This document shows positions 25,733 to 35,802 of a stretch of DNA of 64,000 bases, piece by piece. The DNA comes from Maridesulfovibrio ferrireducens (GTDB lineage: Bacteria > Desulfobacterota > Desulfovibrionia > Desulfovibrionales > Desulfovibrionaceae): positions 1 through 64,000 of the forward strand of contig NZ_JAEINN010000011.1 of the NCBI RefSeq assembly GCF_016342405.1. The letters run 5' to 3'. The notes beneath the pieces are model-generated. The model was given only the letters and a program-made list of their open reading frames with translations. It made no database searches and was not told the DNA's origin. Position numbers and translations under genes: made by a program. The first letter of the stretch is position 1; the number at the start of each line of letters is the position of its first letter.

Positions 25733-28700
25733 TTATTTTTCGAGGTAATCTTCGAGGATAGAAATTAATTTTTTCTTTTTTATCGGCTTTGCCAAGTGAT
25801 CTGTACATCCGCAATTTATACATTTCTGGGCATCTTCCAGAAAAGCGTTGGCGGTTAATGCTAAAATTGGAGTTATCTTTTTTTTGTTATCCAGTTCAAA
25901 TTGCCTGATAGCTTTGGTTGCTTCGTACCCGTCCATTACGGGCATCTGGATATCCATAAGAACTAAATCGTAGTTTCCAAGTATATATTTTTCCAGTCCT
26001 TCCTTGCCGTTTTCTGTCATAGTAATTTGGTAGGGGCTTTCTTTCAGATACAGATCCACGACCCTCCGATTGTCTTCGGAATCTTCAATCAGAAGAATGG
26101 AAGCCTCCTTTTCCCTGAAGGAGTCTGTCCGATTTGTTTCATTTTCAAAGTTAAGATCAAAGTCATTCAGGTCTTCAATTATTTTTTTATCTGAATCTGA
26201 TTCATTGATTTCATTTGCGATACTTCTAGGTGATACGGGTTTATGAATATACGAAGCCCCGAGCTGTCTGGCTCTTACCGTTGCTCTGGGCACAGGTTTG
26301 GCTTCAATTAGCATGATCAGTGACCAGCCTTTGCATAAATCTTTTTTCAGTGTTCTTAAGACATCAAAACTATTTGCATCCCATGCCGGTTCTCCAATTA
26401 TAAGAGCTTTACGGCTGCTTTTTGCAAGAGACAGTTCCGCAGCCGTTGTTGTTGCCTGATTCATTGTTTCGGCAACGCTAACGGATGCACCTAAATCTGT
26501 TAGGGCGTTTTTCAGATATTTTCGAGATGGATAATTTTTATCAATTAATAGAATTGAGATTCCGTTCAAGGGGAGTGATTTATGTTGATTTTGTGGAAAG
26601 GTAAGCTGCATTGTAAAAGAAAAGGAAGAACCTTGGTCTTTCTGACTGCTGACGAATAGTCCTCCGCCCATACATTTTACCATTTGCATGCAGATTGATA
26701 AACCAAGTCCTGTTCCTCCAAACGTTCTGGTCGTGGAGGAGTCTGCCTGAGAAAAAGTATCAAAAATCTGATTCATTTTTGAGTCCGGGATGCCTATGCC
26801 CGTATCCTTTATGATAATTTTGAGCATTCCTGTTTCAGTTATAGATGCTTCGTAGGTTACTGAACCTTGGTCAGTGAATTTAAGGGCATTCCCTACAAGG
26901 TTTACGAGAACCTGTCTTATTCTGGTGGGGTCTCCGTTAATTATTTTAGGCAATTCGGGTGCAATATACCAAGATAGGTCAATACCTTTGCTTTGTGCTC
27001 TCAGTGCGAAGATGGAGCCGATTTCCTCGAAAATGTCTTCTAGTTCGAAGTCTATTTTTTCAAGTGTTATCTGTCCTGCTTCGATCTTTGAAAGGTCTAG
27101 AATGTCGTTTATGAGCAGAAGAAGGTTCTCTCCTGCATTTTTGAATATCTTTACGTAGTTTTTTTGAGCTTTGCTAAGTCTTGACTCCCATAGCAGATCA
27201 GCCATTCCGAGAATTGCATTCATAGGAGTCCTTATTTCGTGGCTCATGCTGGCGAGAAAATCACTTTTAGCCTTATTTGCTGCGTCTGCCGCAACTTTTG
27301 CACGCTCGAGTTCTCGAGTTTTTTTCTGTTCGGTAATGTCTTCAATAACCCCTTCCATCCATTTGGTTTTTGAATTTTCGTCCAAGTATAATGAAGCCGT
27401 TATATTTACCCATATCGGAGTTCCATCTGTTTTTTGCATCTGCACTTCTTTGTCGCGCACGCTCTTTCCACTGAGCAGTTCGTTGAGAATTGAATAGTGG
27501 TTTTCTTGATGAATAAATAAAGATTTTATCGGGGTCATGTGGAAGCTGTCCCAGTCTGAATAGCCGAACATTTTAGCTAAGGCCCGGTTGCCTCTGATCA
27601 GTTTGCCTTCAAGGCTGGCTTCAGCTCGGTATACTCCAACGTTAATACTTTCCAATAGTGTGCGGTACTGTGTTTCAGACTCTCTGAGATCTGAATATAG
27701 ACTTGCATTCTGGATTGATATGGCCGCTTGAGAACAAAGCAGATTTAATACTTCGAGCCGTTCTTCGGTGAAAACCCCGGGGCTGAGATTGTTCTCAAGA
27801 TACAAAACTCCACGCATAACTTGTTGATTAATGATCGGCATTGCCAAAACAGATTTAGGAGAATGTTTAATTATGTAGCTGTCGATGATAAAAGGGCCCT
27901 GTGAACTTGCGTCTCTTAGAACAATGTTGTCTTTTGATCGGAAAACGTAGTTAACAATGCTTTCGCAATATGAGCTTGCTTTAGGGGTAGATTTTACTTG
28001 TGTCGATATTCCGTGTTTGGAAACTTCGGCATGAGCGACCAGTTCCAGCGTGTTTTTATTATTAAGTAGAAGAGATGCTTTTTGTGCTCCGGCGTTTTCA
28101 ATAACAATGCGCATTAACTTGTCGAGCAATTGTTCAAGGACTATTTCTCCTGAAATAGCAAGAGAGGCCTTCATTACAGCGGAAAGATCTAAAGAATAAG
28201 AGCTTTTTGTCTTGCAACAGGCCTGTTCAGACTTTGTTTCCATGAGAGAAGGGGTGAATTCTTCCGGCAGTGAATGGTAGTCTGTTATTAATTGGTTAAC
28301 CTTTGCAGAGGCTCCCCAGTTTTTATAGTGTTCGCAGGCTTCGTCTATTAAAGATATCCCGGTCCGCTTACTGCCAATTGTGAAATGAAATTTAGCGGCC
28401 AGTTCACATGAAAGGGCTGCAAAATTATTAAATCCGTTCCTTATGCTTGTGCGGATAGCCTCTTCGTAAAGACGCAGAGCAGAGCTTGATTGCCCTGTTA
28501 GTGAATGATGCTCAGCGCTTGCAAGAAGAAAAAGATGACTGAAATTTTCAGGGCAATTTTGTTCCCATATTTTAAGTTTAGCCAGTGAATTTTTTATGCG
28601 TTTCTTGAATGTTTTTTGTTTGGGAACTGAGGAGTCGTTGTAGAGAGCGGTCATATTGATGACACTGAAAAAATGAAAAATTGGAACATTAAGCATTCCA

Positions 28701-31700
28701 AACAAATATTTCTCAATGTTTTTTTGTATGTTTTCAATTTTTTCAAGAGCTTGCTGATTGTATCCGAAAAAAGAGAGGGTGATAATTTTAGATATTTTGG
28801 CCCAGTATTCAATTACTTCAGATCCATTATTTTTGGCCATTCCGATTAGTTCTTTTTCATGGAAAGATTCGTCGTTTAAAAAACCGGGAGTATGGGTTGT
28901 GCCTTCAAAGCTTTTGGACATTTGCTTAATTAACTGGAGAACTCCTGTTGTGAATTGGTTTGGGGTGTTCTGAAGAAAGTTTAGGTATTTATCAGCATTC
29001 GTCCTTACATCGGACAGAGAGGAGCCTTGAAGAAATTTATAGTAGACTGCAAAGTAGCTGGCATATCTTCCGTAGGTTGCATCTCCATTTAATTGTCCGG
29101 ATTGAAATGCTGTTTCAAGTGTGCGGATATTTTGAGCTATCGGGACGTGCCAGTGATCGTGAGCACATCCTCGAAGCATGTTTATTTTTGTGTCCAGTTC
29201 GTTGTTTCCAAACTGTTTGTTTAAGCCGACTGCGAGTTGTGTATATTTTTTAGATTTTTCAAAGGAGAAATCTTTAGCCGCTAAAAACATTGCATAAAAC
29301 ATATATCCAAATGCAGATGAAGGTGCGTTGCCGTATTTTAAAGAAAGCCGGAGCATTTTTAGTACAATGAAAAACACAAGCTGTTTATTGTACATGTATG
29401 CCGGAGTAATTATGTGCATTAAGAGCTTCATTATTTCCAGTTGTTCAGGATCTTTCATTTTAGGGAGATTATAAAGATCTTCGACTGATTTGTTATGAAG
29501 CAGTGTTCTTGTTTTGAGCAGTTCAGAGATCCGGGCAAACTTACCCGGATGTTCAGGAAGGTTCATGCTGAACAATGTCAGGAGTTCAAGAGCCATTTTG
29601 ACTGCGTCTTGATACCTGCTCTGATTTGTATAACGCATTATTTTAGTGAGCTTAATTTTTAAAATATCGTGTTTGTTTGCAGCCTTTTCAAGTATGGTTG
29701 TAAAAATCTCTTCAGCATGTTTTGTCCCGTCGTTCAGGTATTCACATTCCAGCCAGTCAAGGTGCATGTCAAAAGTCAGAGCGTAGTTTTTTATCCAGCA
29801 ATCCTGATTGAGTAACTGAATTCCAGTAGCAAAGTAATTTGCAGCCAGATCAAAGGCAGAACTTCTTTTAGCCTTTTTGCCCGCACGTCGAAAAATGGCT
29901 GAAACTTGATACCGTTCATCTTCTTCTGTTAATTCGGAAAGGCTTTCTTTGAACTGCATTGCAACATCGAAAATGATCTCTTCTATTTTTGAATCATCGA
30001 AAATTCGCAGCATGTTGCGCCCGATTTTTAAATGCAGGGCAGTTTTTTCTTGTTTCGTGAGCATGGAATATGCAGCCTGCTGGACTCTGTCATGCATGAA
30101 AGAGAGTTGAGGAGTCCATTTGAGATCAGAACTGATAAGGTCTGCACCTTCAGGGGACTCTTCGCTTGAAAGGAGCAATCCATTGCGGAGCGCGATATTT
30201 AAAAAAGAGACGATTTCCTCTTTAGAAAGATCGGTGACCGCAATTAATGTATTCATGTCGAATTTACCGCCTATGCAGGAAGCGGTCTTTAAAATTTTTT
30301 GATCGTCCGGTGCGAGATTCTTGATTTTTTCGGCCATGAGTTCAACGATATTTCCATCCATGGAAATTTTGCGAATGGCTTTAACATCCCAGTCCCATCG
30401 GGTTTTTTCATAGTTGAATTTTATCAGTTCAGCCCTGTAAAGATTACGAATATATTCGCGTACAAATAAAGGGTTGCCACCTGTTCTGTTGAATATCAGT
30501 TTTGCAAGTTCGCTGGCACGTGACCGTTCTGTTCTAAAGGTTCGGCTGATGAAGCCTAAAACATGTTGTTGTTTAAGCCTGTTAAGAGGGATTGTTATAA
30601 TGTTGGGGGGCCCCGTAAGCATATCACGGACATCGCTGTTCAACGATTGGCTGTCTCTGTATGCCCCGATAAACAAAAGGTGTGTAGTTTCTTTGTCGGC
30701 AATCAGTTCTGTGATCAGGGCGGTTGTTGAAGCATCCGCCCATTGTAGATCATCAATGAATAGAACCAGAGGGTGATCCAGATTTGGAAAAATTTTAATA
30801 AAATTTTTAAAAACCAAGTTAAATCGGCTGCGAGCCTCTGTTAGGGGCAATTTTGCAGGTGGCGGCTGTGGCCCGATAAGCAATTCCAGCTCGGGGATGA
30901 CTTCGGTAATGAGTCCCGCATTTGAGCCCAGTACTTTGATAATGCATTTTCCCCACGCATTTATTACGGGGGTTGAATTTGTTAATCTCTTACGGATTAA
31001 TTTCTGAAAAGCCTGAATCAGCGCGCTGTACGGAATGTTACGTTTGAATTGATCAAATTTACCTGAAATGAACTCTCCACGAGCTTCGTCGACTTGTTTG
31101 TGAATATCATTGATGAGAGATGTTTTTCCAGATCCAGGTTCTCCCTTGACCATGACCACTTCACAACTGCCCAGAGCTGATTTTTTGAAAGCTTTCAAAA
31201 GAAGGTGTTTTTCTCTTTTTCTTCCGAACAGTCTGCGTGAAAGGGTGAATGTGTCCGAGATGTCTTTATCCCCAGCCTTGAATCCTTCAGGAAGAAAAGA
31301 TTTTTCACATATTTTTAAGCAGATTTTTAAATCTTGTTTTATTCCGTGGGCGGATTGATATCTATCATTCGGGTTTTTCGCCAGAAGCTTTAAAATTACA
31401 GCGGAAAGCTGTTCCGGTATTTCTGGGTTTATCATGTCAGGAACAGGCGGTTCCTGCGCAAGATGGCAATGTATGAGTTCCGATGCATCTTCTGCTGAAA
31501 AAGGAAGTGAGCCTGTGAAAAGTTCATAAAGAGAAATTCCAAAAGAGTAAAAGTCCGATCTGTGATCAGATTCTTCACTTATTCTGCCGCTTTGTTCCGG
31601 AGAAATATACGGAAGAAAATTATCTGAAACTAATCCTATAGTTATCCCTGATGCGCTGTCCGGGAAGCGTGAGCAACGTTGTAAGCCGGTCATGACAACT

Positions 31701-32125
31701 TCATGCATGTCACGGGATACCGCAAAACAGTCAGGTTTAACGTTTCTATGCAGGAATCCTTTCGAGTGGACGCAATTTAAAGCTGTCAGAGCTTTTATTG
31801 CGAGAAGGATTTTTAGTTTAAGGTCAATGTCTGTATTTATAATAAAATTATTAAGTAAAGAGTAGCCCTTGTCTTCAAGGATGAGAGCTAGGGAATTATC
31901 TGTCTGGTGGAGAGCTATAGGATATATTGCTCCCTGTTTTCCTATTTCCAGTGAAGTCGCATATTCATTTTTTATTTCAGATAGCAGTTTGTGTGAGGGA
32001 AATTTTGAAGTCGGATATTTGATAAGGACAGTAGATCCGTCGTAATCTCTCACAGCTCTGCATAAGGAAAGTTCATCTTCTTTAAAAAGGGGACCGACTT
32101 TTTCATAGCCGACGAGATCAATCAT
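25733..32125 (-). CDS. Giant hybrid: pseudokinase, AAA ATPase, GAF, PAS, histidine kinase, two receivers
   Basis: A 2130-residue cytoplasmic signalling protein. Order: serine/threonine-kinase fold (about 5-275), AAA/STAND ATPase with Walker A GEPGSGKTSL (about 328) and Walker B LVLFIDDLQWAD, a long TPR-like helical region (to about 1320), GAF (about 1340-1490), PAS (about 1490-1600), HisKA with His1629 (SMSHEIRTPMNAILG), HATPase (LVGNALKFT, GTGLGLSI), a degenerate receiver, and a canonical receiver (Asp2058 in LVLMDIQMP). The kinase domain lacks its catalytic residues: HRD reads HRN (126-128), KPxN reads KPDC, and DFG is lost (VVMTGLQRC); Lys36 remains. The first receiver lacks its Asp (LIIGEPAWD). 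The ATG at 32125 follows GGGGAG. The architecture is known in cyanobacteria and Proteobacteria, but the pseudokinase is unusual. Confidence 0.9.
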   Translation of the reverse strand: MIDLVGYEKVGPLFKEDELSLCRAVRDYDGSTVLIKYPTSKFPSHKLLSEIKNEYATSLEIGKQGAIYPIALHQTDNSLALILEDKGYSLLNNFIINTDIDLKLKILLAIKALTALNCVHSKGFLHRNVKPDCFAVSRDMHEVVMTGLQRCSRFPDSASGITIGLVSDNFLPYISPEQSGRISEESDHRSDFYSFGISLYELFTGSLPFSAEDASELIHCHLAQEPPVPDMINPEIPEQLSAVILKLLAKNPNDRYQSAHGIKQDLKICLKICEKSFLPEGFKAGDKDISDTFTLSRRLFGRKREKHLLLKAFKKSALGSCEVVMVKGEPGSGKTSLINDIHKQVDEARGEFISGKFDQFKRNIPYSALIQAFQKLIRKRLTNSTPVINAWGKCIIKVLGSNAGLITEVIPELELLIGPQPPPAKLPLTEARSRFNLVFKNFIKIFPNLDHPLVLFIDDLQWADASTTALITELIADKETTHLLFIGAYRDSQSLNSDVRDMLTGPPNIITIPLNRLKQQHVLGFISRTFRTERSRASELAKLIFNRTGGNPLFVREYIRNLYRAELIKFNYEKTRWDWDVKAIRKISMDGNIVELMAEKIKNLAPDDQKILKTASCIGGKFDMNTLIAVTDLSKEEIVSFLNIALRNGLLLSSEESPEGADLISSDLKWTPQLSFMHDRVQQAAYSMLTKQEKTALHLKIGRNMLRIFDDSKIEEIIFDVAMQFKESLSELTEEDERYQVSAIFRRAGKKAKRSSAFDLAANYFATGIQLLNQDCWIKNYALTFDMHLDWLECEYLNDGTKHAEEIFTTILEKAANKHDILKIKLTKIMRYTNQSRYQDAVKMALELLTLFSMNLPEHPGKFARISELLKTRTLLHNKSVEDLYNLPKMKDPEQLEIMKLLMHIITPAYMYNKQLVFFIVLKMLRLSLKYGNAPSSAFGYMFYAMFLAAKDFSFEKSKKYTQLAVGLNKQFGNNELDTKINMLRGCAHDHWHVPIAQNIRTLETAFQSGQLNGDATYGRYASYFAVYYKFLQGSSLSDVRTNADKYLNFLQNTPNQFTTGVLQLIKQMSKSFEGTTHTPGFLNDESFHEKELIGMAKNNGSEVIEYWAKISKIITLSFFGYNQQALEKIENIQKNIEKYLFGMLNVPIFHFFSVINMTALYNDSSVPKQKTFKKRIKNSLAKLKIWEQNCPENFSHLFLLASAEHHSLTGQSSSALRLYEEAIRTSIRNGFNNFAALSCELAAKFHFTIGSKRTGISLIDEACEHYKNWGASAKVNQLITDYHSLPEEFTPSLMETKSEQACCKTKSSYSLDLSAVMKASLAISGEIVLEQLLDKLMRIVIENAGAQKASLLLNNKNTLELVAHAEVSKHGISTQVKSTPKASSYCESIVNYVFRSKDNIVLRDASSQGPFIIDSYIIKHSPKSVLAMPIINQQVMRGVLYLENNLSPGVFTEERLEVLNLLCSQAAISIQNASLYSDLRESETQYRTLLESINVGVYRAEASLEGKLIRGNRALAKMFGYSDWDSFHMTPIKSLFIHQENHYSILNELLSGKSVRDKEVQMQKTDGTPIWVNITASLYLDENSKTKWMEGVIEDITEQKKTRELERAKVAADAANKAKSDFLASMSHEIRTPMNAILGMADLLWESRLSKAQKNYVKIFKNAGENLLLLINDILDLSKIEAGQITLEKIDFELEDIFEEIGSIFALRAQSKGIDLSWYIAPELPKIINGDPTRIRQVLVNLVGNALKFTDQGSVTYEASITETGMLKIIIKDTGIGIPDSKMNQIFDTFSQADSSTTRTFGGTGLGLSICMQMVKCMGGGLFVSSQKDQGSSFSFTMQLTFPQNQHKSLPLNGISILLIDKNYPSRKYLKNALTDLGASVSVAETMNQATTTAAELSLAKSSRKALIIGEPAWDANSFDVLRTLKKDLCKGWSLIMLIEAKPVPRATVRARQLGASYIHKPVSPRSIANEINESDSDKKIIEDLNDFDLNFENETNRTDSFREKEASILLIEDSEDNRRVVDLYLKESPYQITMTENGKEGLEKYILGNYDLVLMDIQMPVMDGYEATKAIRQFELDNKKKITPILALTANAFLEDAQKCINCGCTDHLAKPIKKKKLISILEDYLEK

Positions 32126-32265
32126 AAAAAACAGCTCCCCATAGTTAGGTGACCGCATTAGATTTTTATCTTGAATTTAAAGGAATCAAATTATTTTGTA
32201 TCATTAATGGAGTAGGCTGTCATGAAAAGAGTGGGAATCTTGCGGACGAATTTGGCGTATTTGTT

Positions 32266-33231
32266 TTAGAGGTGAGAACTCAGCATGAGGGCTCCAAAGG
32301 AAATAATTATCAGTGAGCCGGAAAGGGATATAGCTGTGTAGAATATTTGAGCCTTTTTACCTCTTGCGGCACGGTCCATAACGGATCTTGCTTTAGCGGC
32401 GGTAAGTGCAAAAATTGAGGTAGTCAAAGCCATTCCTGTTGCAAGGAAAAGCATGGCAGTCAATCCGACCCACAAAATTCCGGAGGATAGAGTATAAACA
32501 AGAATAATTGCAGCTCCGGGACACGGAACAAGTCCTGTTACAAACGCAACAGTAGTGATTTCTTTTAGTGAAGCGCACTTGGTCGGTTCGGAGCGGTTTT
32601 CCTGATTTCTTTTGAAGAAGGATCCGATTACTCCAAACAACATCCATAGTCCGATGAGTAAAACCAGCGCAAAGCTTGCTGTCTGTAAGTGATAGTTGAA
32701 ATTTTCAAAACCGGACATTCCGCTACTGAGAAGTAAATATGCAAGGCAGACAGCCACAGTCGCAGATCCCACATGTACGAGGGTGATTACCCAGGACATG
32801 AACACTGCTGTGTATATTGTCCCGCGGCGTGAAAGGAAATAAGCGCAGACCACAGATTTACCATGTCCGGGGCCGACTGCATGGACAACTCCGTATGCAA
32901 AGGAAAAAAGTAGAAAAAACCAAAAGGATTTCCCAAAGGAATTTCTTTTAATGTCACGGGAAAAGAAAGTCAGTTTGGCTCGTATGTCCTTTTGCAAAAG
33001 GATTACTTTTGTCATGGCAGAGTCGTAAAAACTTTTGGAGCGATCTTTTTTGATCTTGATGGAATCGGAGGTTTTTTTTGCTTCTTCTGCCTTTGAACTT
33101 GTCGACTGAACAGAGTCTTTTTTTTGAGTGAGAAAAGGGTTGGTCGCAGCAATCGCCGCAGGGGTAAACGCAGTTGTGGCAGTGACGAGTATCAGAGGCA
33201 GTAAGAGAAAGAAAATTATTTTATATTTCAT
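32266..33231 (-). CDS. NicO-type nickel/cobalt permease
   Basis: A 321-residue inner-membrane protein of the NicO/RcnA-related family of Ni2+/Co2+ transporters. The key motif is SFAYGVVHAVGPGHGKSVV, where the His residues are thought to bind metal, with LVHVGSATVAV in the next segment and LVPCPGAAIILVYTLSSG later. A signal-like N-terminus (about 6-28) precedes a long charged segment (about 35-75) before the first core helix. Its start overlaps the stop of the DUF1007 gene by four bases (ATGA), so the two are translationally coupled. Direction (uptake or efflux) is not shown by the sequence. Confidence 0.85.
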   Translation of the reverse strand: MKYKIIFFLLLPLILVTATTAFTPAAIAATNPFLTQKKDSVQSTSSKAEEAKKTSDSIKIKKDRSKSFYDSAMTKVILLQKDIRAKLTFFSRDIKRNSFGKSFWFFLLFSFAYGVVHAVGPGHGKSVVCAYFLSRRGTIYTAVFMSWVITLVHVGSATVAVCLAYLLLSSGMSGFENFNYHLQTASFALVLLIGLWMLFGVIGSFFKRNQENRSEPTKCASLKEITTVAFVTGLVPCPGAAIILVYTLSSGILWVGLTAMLFLATGMALTTSIFALTAAKARSVMDRAARGKKAQIFYTAISLSGSLIIISFGALMLSSHL

Positions 33232-33866
33232 TTGGGGCCAAAGGTAAGAAAGGCTGCTTCAGGTGCCATTTGAGTTATCGGAGATGTAAGTTCTTCGACA
33301 ATATCAAAGTCCAGTTGAGCGTCCAGTGTCTCCGGGAGGTTTTTGATTTTATTTTTCGGATCAATTTGAAACGCAGTATAAAGGGTTTCATCGCGATTAG
33401 TTGCTACGATGGTATGTTTTTTATCATTTTCTTTAACGTTGCAGGGAATAAAAAAATTATAAACAAGGGTGTGTCCTTCAATCGAGGGAATAAACTCGGT
33501 TGCCTCTGTAATCGTATATGGCTGTCCGTCAACTAGGATTGTTGTGAAGTAATTGAAGTTTTTGAGATTAACAAAAGCACCTTCTTTAAGGGCTTTTGCC
33601 TCTTCTTTGGAAAGTTTATTATTGTGGTCGGCGTCGAATTCTCCAAGGATCATGGACGCAAACATTTCATCGAACCACCATTTTTGTCTGACTCCTTTTA
33701 ATCCAAGTGAATCGAATTCAAAGGTTAAAGAGCTGTCCACAAAAACATGCGGGTGCGCAATTGCCTGATTCGGGACGAATAAGGTCAATAGTAAGGTCGT
33801 AATTACAAAAAACAGCGGGAGTGAATAACTGATTTTTTGTAACAGGTGCGCGATGATATTTTTCAT
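33228..33866 (-). CDS. DUF1007 family periplasmic protein, partner of the metal permease
   Basis: A 212-residue exported protein with an N-terminal hydrophobic signal (about 12-35), then AHPHVFVDSSLTFEFD, the hallmark of DUF1007. HPH suggests metal contact. An EF-hand-like loop DADHNNKLSKEEA follows. DUF1007 proteins are usually encoded with NicO permeases, as here, so this is probably a metal-binding periplasmic component. The genes overlap by four bases. A terminator separates this pair from the upstream TetR gene. Role is inferred from association. Confidence 0.85.
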   Translation of the reverse strand: MKNIIAHLLQKISYSLPLFFVITTLLLTLFVPNQAIAHPHVFVDSSLTFEFDSLGLKGVRQKWWFDEMFASMILGEFDADHNNKLSKEEAKALKEGAFVNLKNFNYFTTILVDGQPYTITEATEFIPSIEGHTLVYNFFIPCNVKENDKKHTIVATNRDETLYTAFQIDPKNKIKNLPETLDAQLDFDIVEELTSPITQMAPEAAFLTFGPK

Positions 33867-33926
33867 ACGGGAACAATGGAAGAGGACATTGATTGTGTCA
33901 AGTTTAAGAAGGCTGCTCTAAATAGA

Positions 33927-33959
33927 AAAGGTCTCTAGCACATATGTACAGAGACCTTT
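33927..33959 (-). terminator. Terminator after the TetR gene
   Basis: A perfect 10-bp stem (33927-33936 with 33950-33959) and 13-base loop. On the minus strand it is followed by a T-rich stretch, so it ends the TetR transcript before the DUF1007-NicO pair. Confidence 0.75.
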
Positions 33960-33987
33960 CTTTCCGGCTGTCTTTTTTATAAAACGA

Positions 33988-34569
33988 TTAGCGTGATCTG
34001 ATACTTCTGGTAACAAATTCAGTTGTTTCTTCGTACAAGTTAGGCAGATCGTAAGGAGACAGGAATCTGGTTCTGACCGTGCCGACAATGTTGGAATAAA
34101 TGATAGTGGTGGTATCGTCGATGGATAGTTCCCTAATGGAGCCGTCTTCGATTCCCCGGTTTACACATTCGCGGATAATATTTAGAAGCTGCTGGAATTT
34201 AAGAGCTATTCTGGTCCGGTCCATGTCTATTTGCACATCACTGAAAGGGGAGCAACGAAGCAGGATAGGAAAAGTATTGCGATGTTTCAAAGTGTAGTAC
34301 AGGTAACTTTTCATGAAGGCTGCAACCCCGTCAATTCCTGAGGTTGTCTCACTGATTTCTGCATTCAAATATTCCATGAGGTCTTCTACCATGGCAATAC
34401 CGGCGGTAAGAAATAGTTCTTCTTTTGATCCGAAGTAATGCGAGACAAGGCCGAATGCCACGCCAGCCCGCTCAGAAATCATTTTAACGGTAGTTCCTGC
34501 ATATCCGTAACGCCCAAAGGTTTCCTGAGCAGCGTAAAGGATAGCATCTTTTTTGTTTTTACCTTTCAT
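33988..34569 (-). CDS. TetR-family transcriptional regulator
   Basis: A 193-residue regulator. The N-terminal helix-turn-helix (about residues 5-50) is typical: AAQETFGRYGYAGTTVKMIS then FGLVSHYFGSKEELFL. The C-terminal ligand-binding half (about 60-193) is variable and gives no ligand hint. It starts MKGKNKKDAILYAAQ. It is separated from the downstream DUF1007-NicO pair by a terminator, so a role in metal control is not implied. Targets unknown. Confidence 0.9.
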   Translation of the reverse strand: MKGKNKKDAILYAAQETFGRYGYAGTTVKMISERAGVAFGLVSHYFGSKEELFLTAGIAMVEDLMEYLNAEISETTSGIDGVAAFMKSYLYYTLKHRNTFPILLRCSPFSDVQIDMDRTRIALKFQQLLNIIRECVNRGIEDGSIRELSIDDTTTIIYSNIVGTVRTRFLSPYDLPNLYEETTEFVTRSIRSR

Positions 34570-34842
34570 AGACTCTCTCTGGCAAAGTTGAGGTTGAAGG
34601 TCTTTTCAACGATTCGATGTGTTTAATAGTATTCTTTCGTTTTCCGGTCAAATTATCTGTTTAATATCTTGATACAAAATAAGCATGTATACGATTAGGT
34701 TTGCTTAATGAGATTGAACTGTTGTAGCTTTTTTAACTGATAAAGAAAGAGTTGCCTGTTATCTTTTGAAATTAAATGTTAATTGAATCCGGTTTTTTGT
34801 TATACTGGATCTGTTTGTTCTTAAAAATAAGGAGGAATTGCT

Positions 34843-35142
34843 ATGTCTGGGTTCAATGTAAGTGATATACCGATTTTGTTGTTGATTATAGGGGCCACAA
34901 TTATTCCGATATGGTTAGGTCTCAGGTTAAGAAAAATCAAACCGCGAATTCTTTGGATAGGCATGCTGCTTTGTTTGTTGTTCGGTCCATTGGGGCAGGT
35001 TTATGTTAAGGGCTGTATCCCGTGGATACTTATTCTTCTGGGAGTGTTGATTGGAGTGCAGCAGTTGCTTCCTCCAAATTTCGCAATGATTATTATGCTG
35101 CTTTCTTCCCCGCTTGTTATGTTTTATCGGCTAAGCAGGTAG
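34843..35142 (+). CDS. Small membrane protein of unknown function (99 residues)
   Basis: A 99-residue protein with about three transmembrane helices (roughly 10-26, 37-50, and 59-95 as one or two helices). I do not recognise a family. The ATG follows a strong AAGGAGG at the right distance, which supports a real gene. It stands alone between two TetR genes. A KPRI(L)W basic turn and GPLGQVYVKG connect the helices. Similar small hydrophobic proteins are common in this group, but no function can be given. Confidence 0.65.
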   Translation: MSGFNVSDIPILLLIIGATIIPIWLGLRLRKIKPRILWIGMLLCLLFGPLGQVYVKGCIPWILILLGVLIGVQQLLPPNFAMIIMLLSSPLVMFYRLSR

Positions 35143-35151
35143 AATAATGGC

Positions 35152-35171
35152 TGGTAAAATCTTTTTTACCA
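35152..35171. terminator. Weak hairpin between converging genes
   Basis: An 8-bp stem TGGTAAAA/TTTTACCA with a TCTT loop, ten bases after the small membrane protein and before the end of the TetR gene at 35182. Short and AT-rich; a terminator role is only possible. Confidence 0.35.
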
Positions 35172-35181
35172 ATTGAAATTT

Positions 35182-35802
35182 TTACGGGAAAAGTAACCCC
35201 TTGAGCATGCAATGCATCGCATGCTCAAGTCTTTCCCAGCCTATTTCGTCCTGAAGGCTTACTCCGCCGTATGTCTTGGTATTAAGCGAGCGAATGGCAA
35301 GATACGAAATTCCGCCCCCGAGCAGGGCGACGGCTGCCGCGAGATCAACTTCATCAGGTACGTCCGGTCCTAAATGCTCAAAGAACTCCAATGCAGTTCT
35401 AACCCTTACATCTTCAAGCTCTTCTGATAAGGCAGAGCGTTCAAGCATTTCCCAAGCCAGTATTCTTAGGGTTTCAGGTCTTTCTTCAAGTTCTTTGCGA
35501 AGTGAAAGAAAAAAGGCTCCGACCTGCTTTTCCGGGCATATGTCAGGGAATTCATCAGGGGTATTCGCTAAAAGTTCTTCTGTGCTGGGCCAATAAAAAC
35601 TTGATTCGGCAAGGTCGCTTAAAATATTTTCAATCCCTTTATAGTAATGGAAAATAACTTTTCTCGAAATGCCTGATCTCAATGCGATTTCATCGGCAGT
35701 GAGTTTGTTGAATCCTGTTTGCGCCAGACATTTGTATGTTGCATGAAGAATTTTTTTGCGTGTAGCTGTAAGTGTATTGATAGGAACAAGTTTAAAGGGC
35801 AT
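35182..35802 (-). CDS. TetR-family transcriptional regulator
   Basis: A 206-residue regulator with an N-terminal helix-turn-helix (about 12-60; LTADEIALRSGISRKVIFHY, with Y-Y-K). The C-terminal portion (SSFYWPSTEELLANTPDEF onward) is unlike the other TetR in the window. Divergent from butyrate kinase, whose frame starts 234 bases away; the shared upstream region makes buk a candidate target. Ligand unknown. ATG start with no marked ribosome site. Confidence 0.88.
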   Translation of the reverse strand: MPFKLVPINTLTATRKKILHATYKCLAQTGFNKLTADEIALRSGISRKVIFHYYKGIENILSDLAESSFYWPSTEELLANTPDEFPDICPEKQVGAFFLSLRKELEERPETLRILAWEMLERSALSEELEDVRVRTALEFFEHLGPDVPDEVDLAAAVALLGGGISYLAIRSLNTKTYGGVSLQDEIGWERLEHAMHCMLKGLLFP

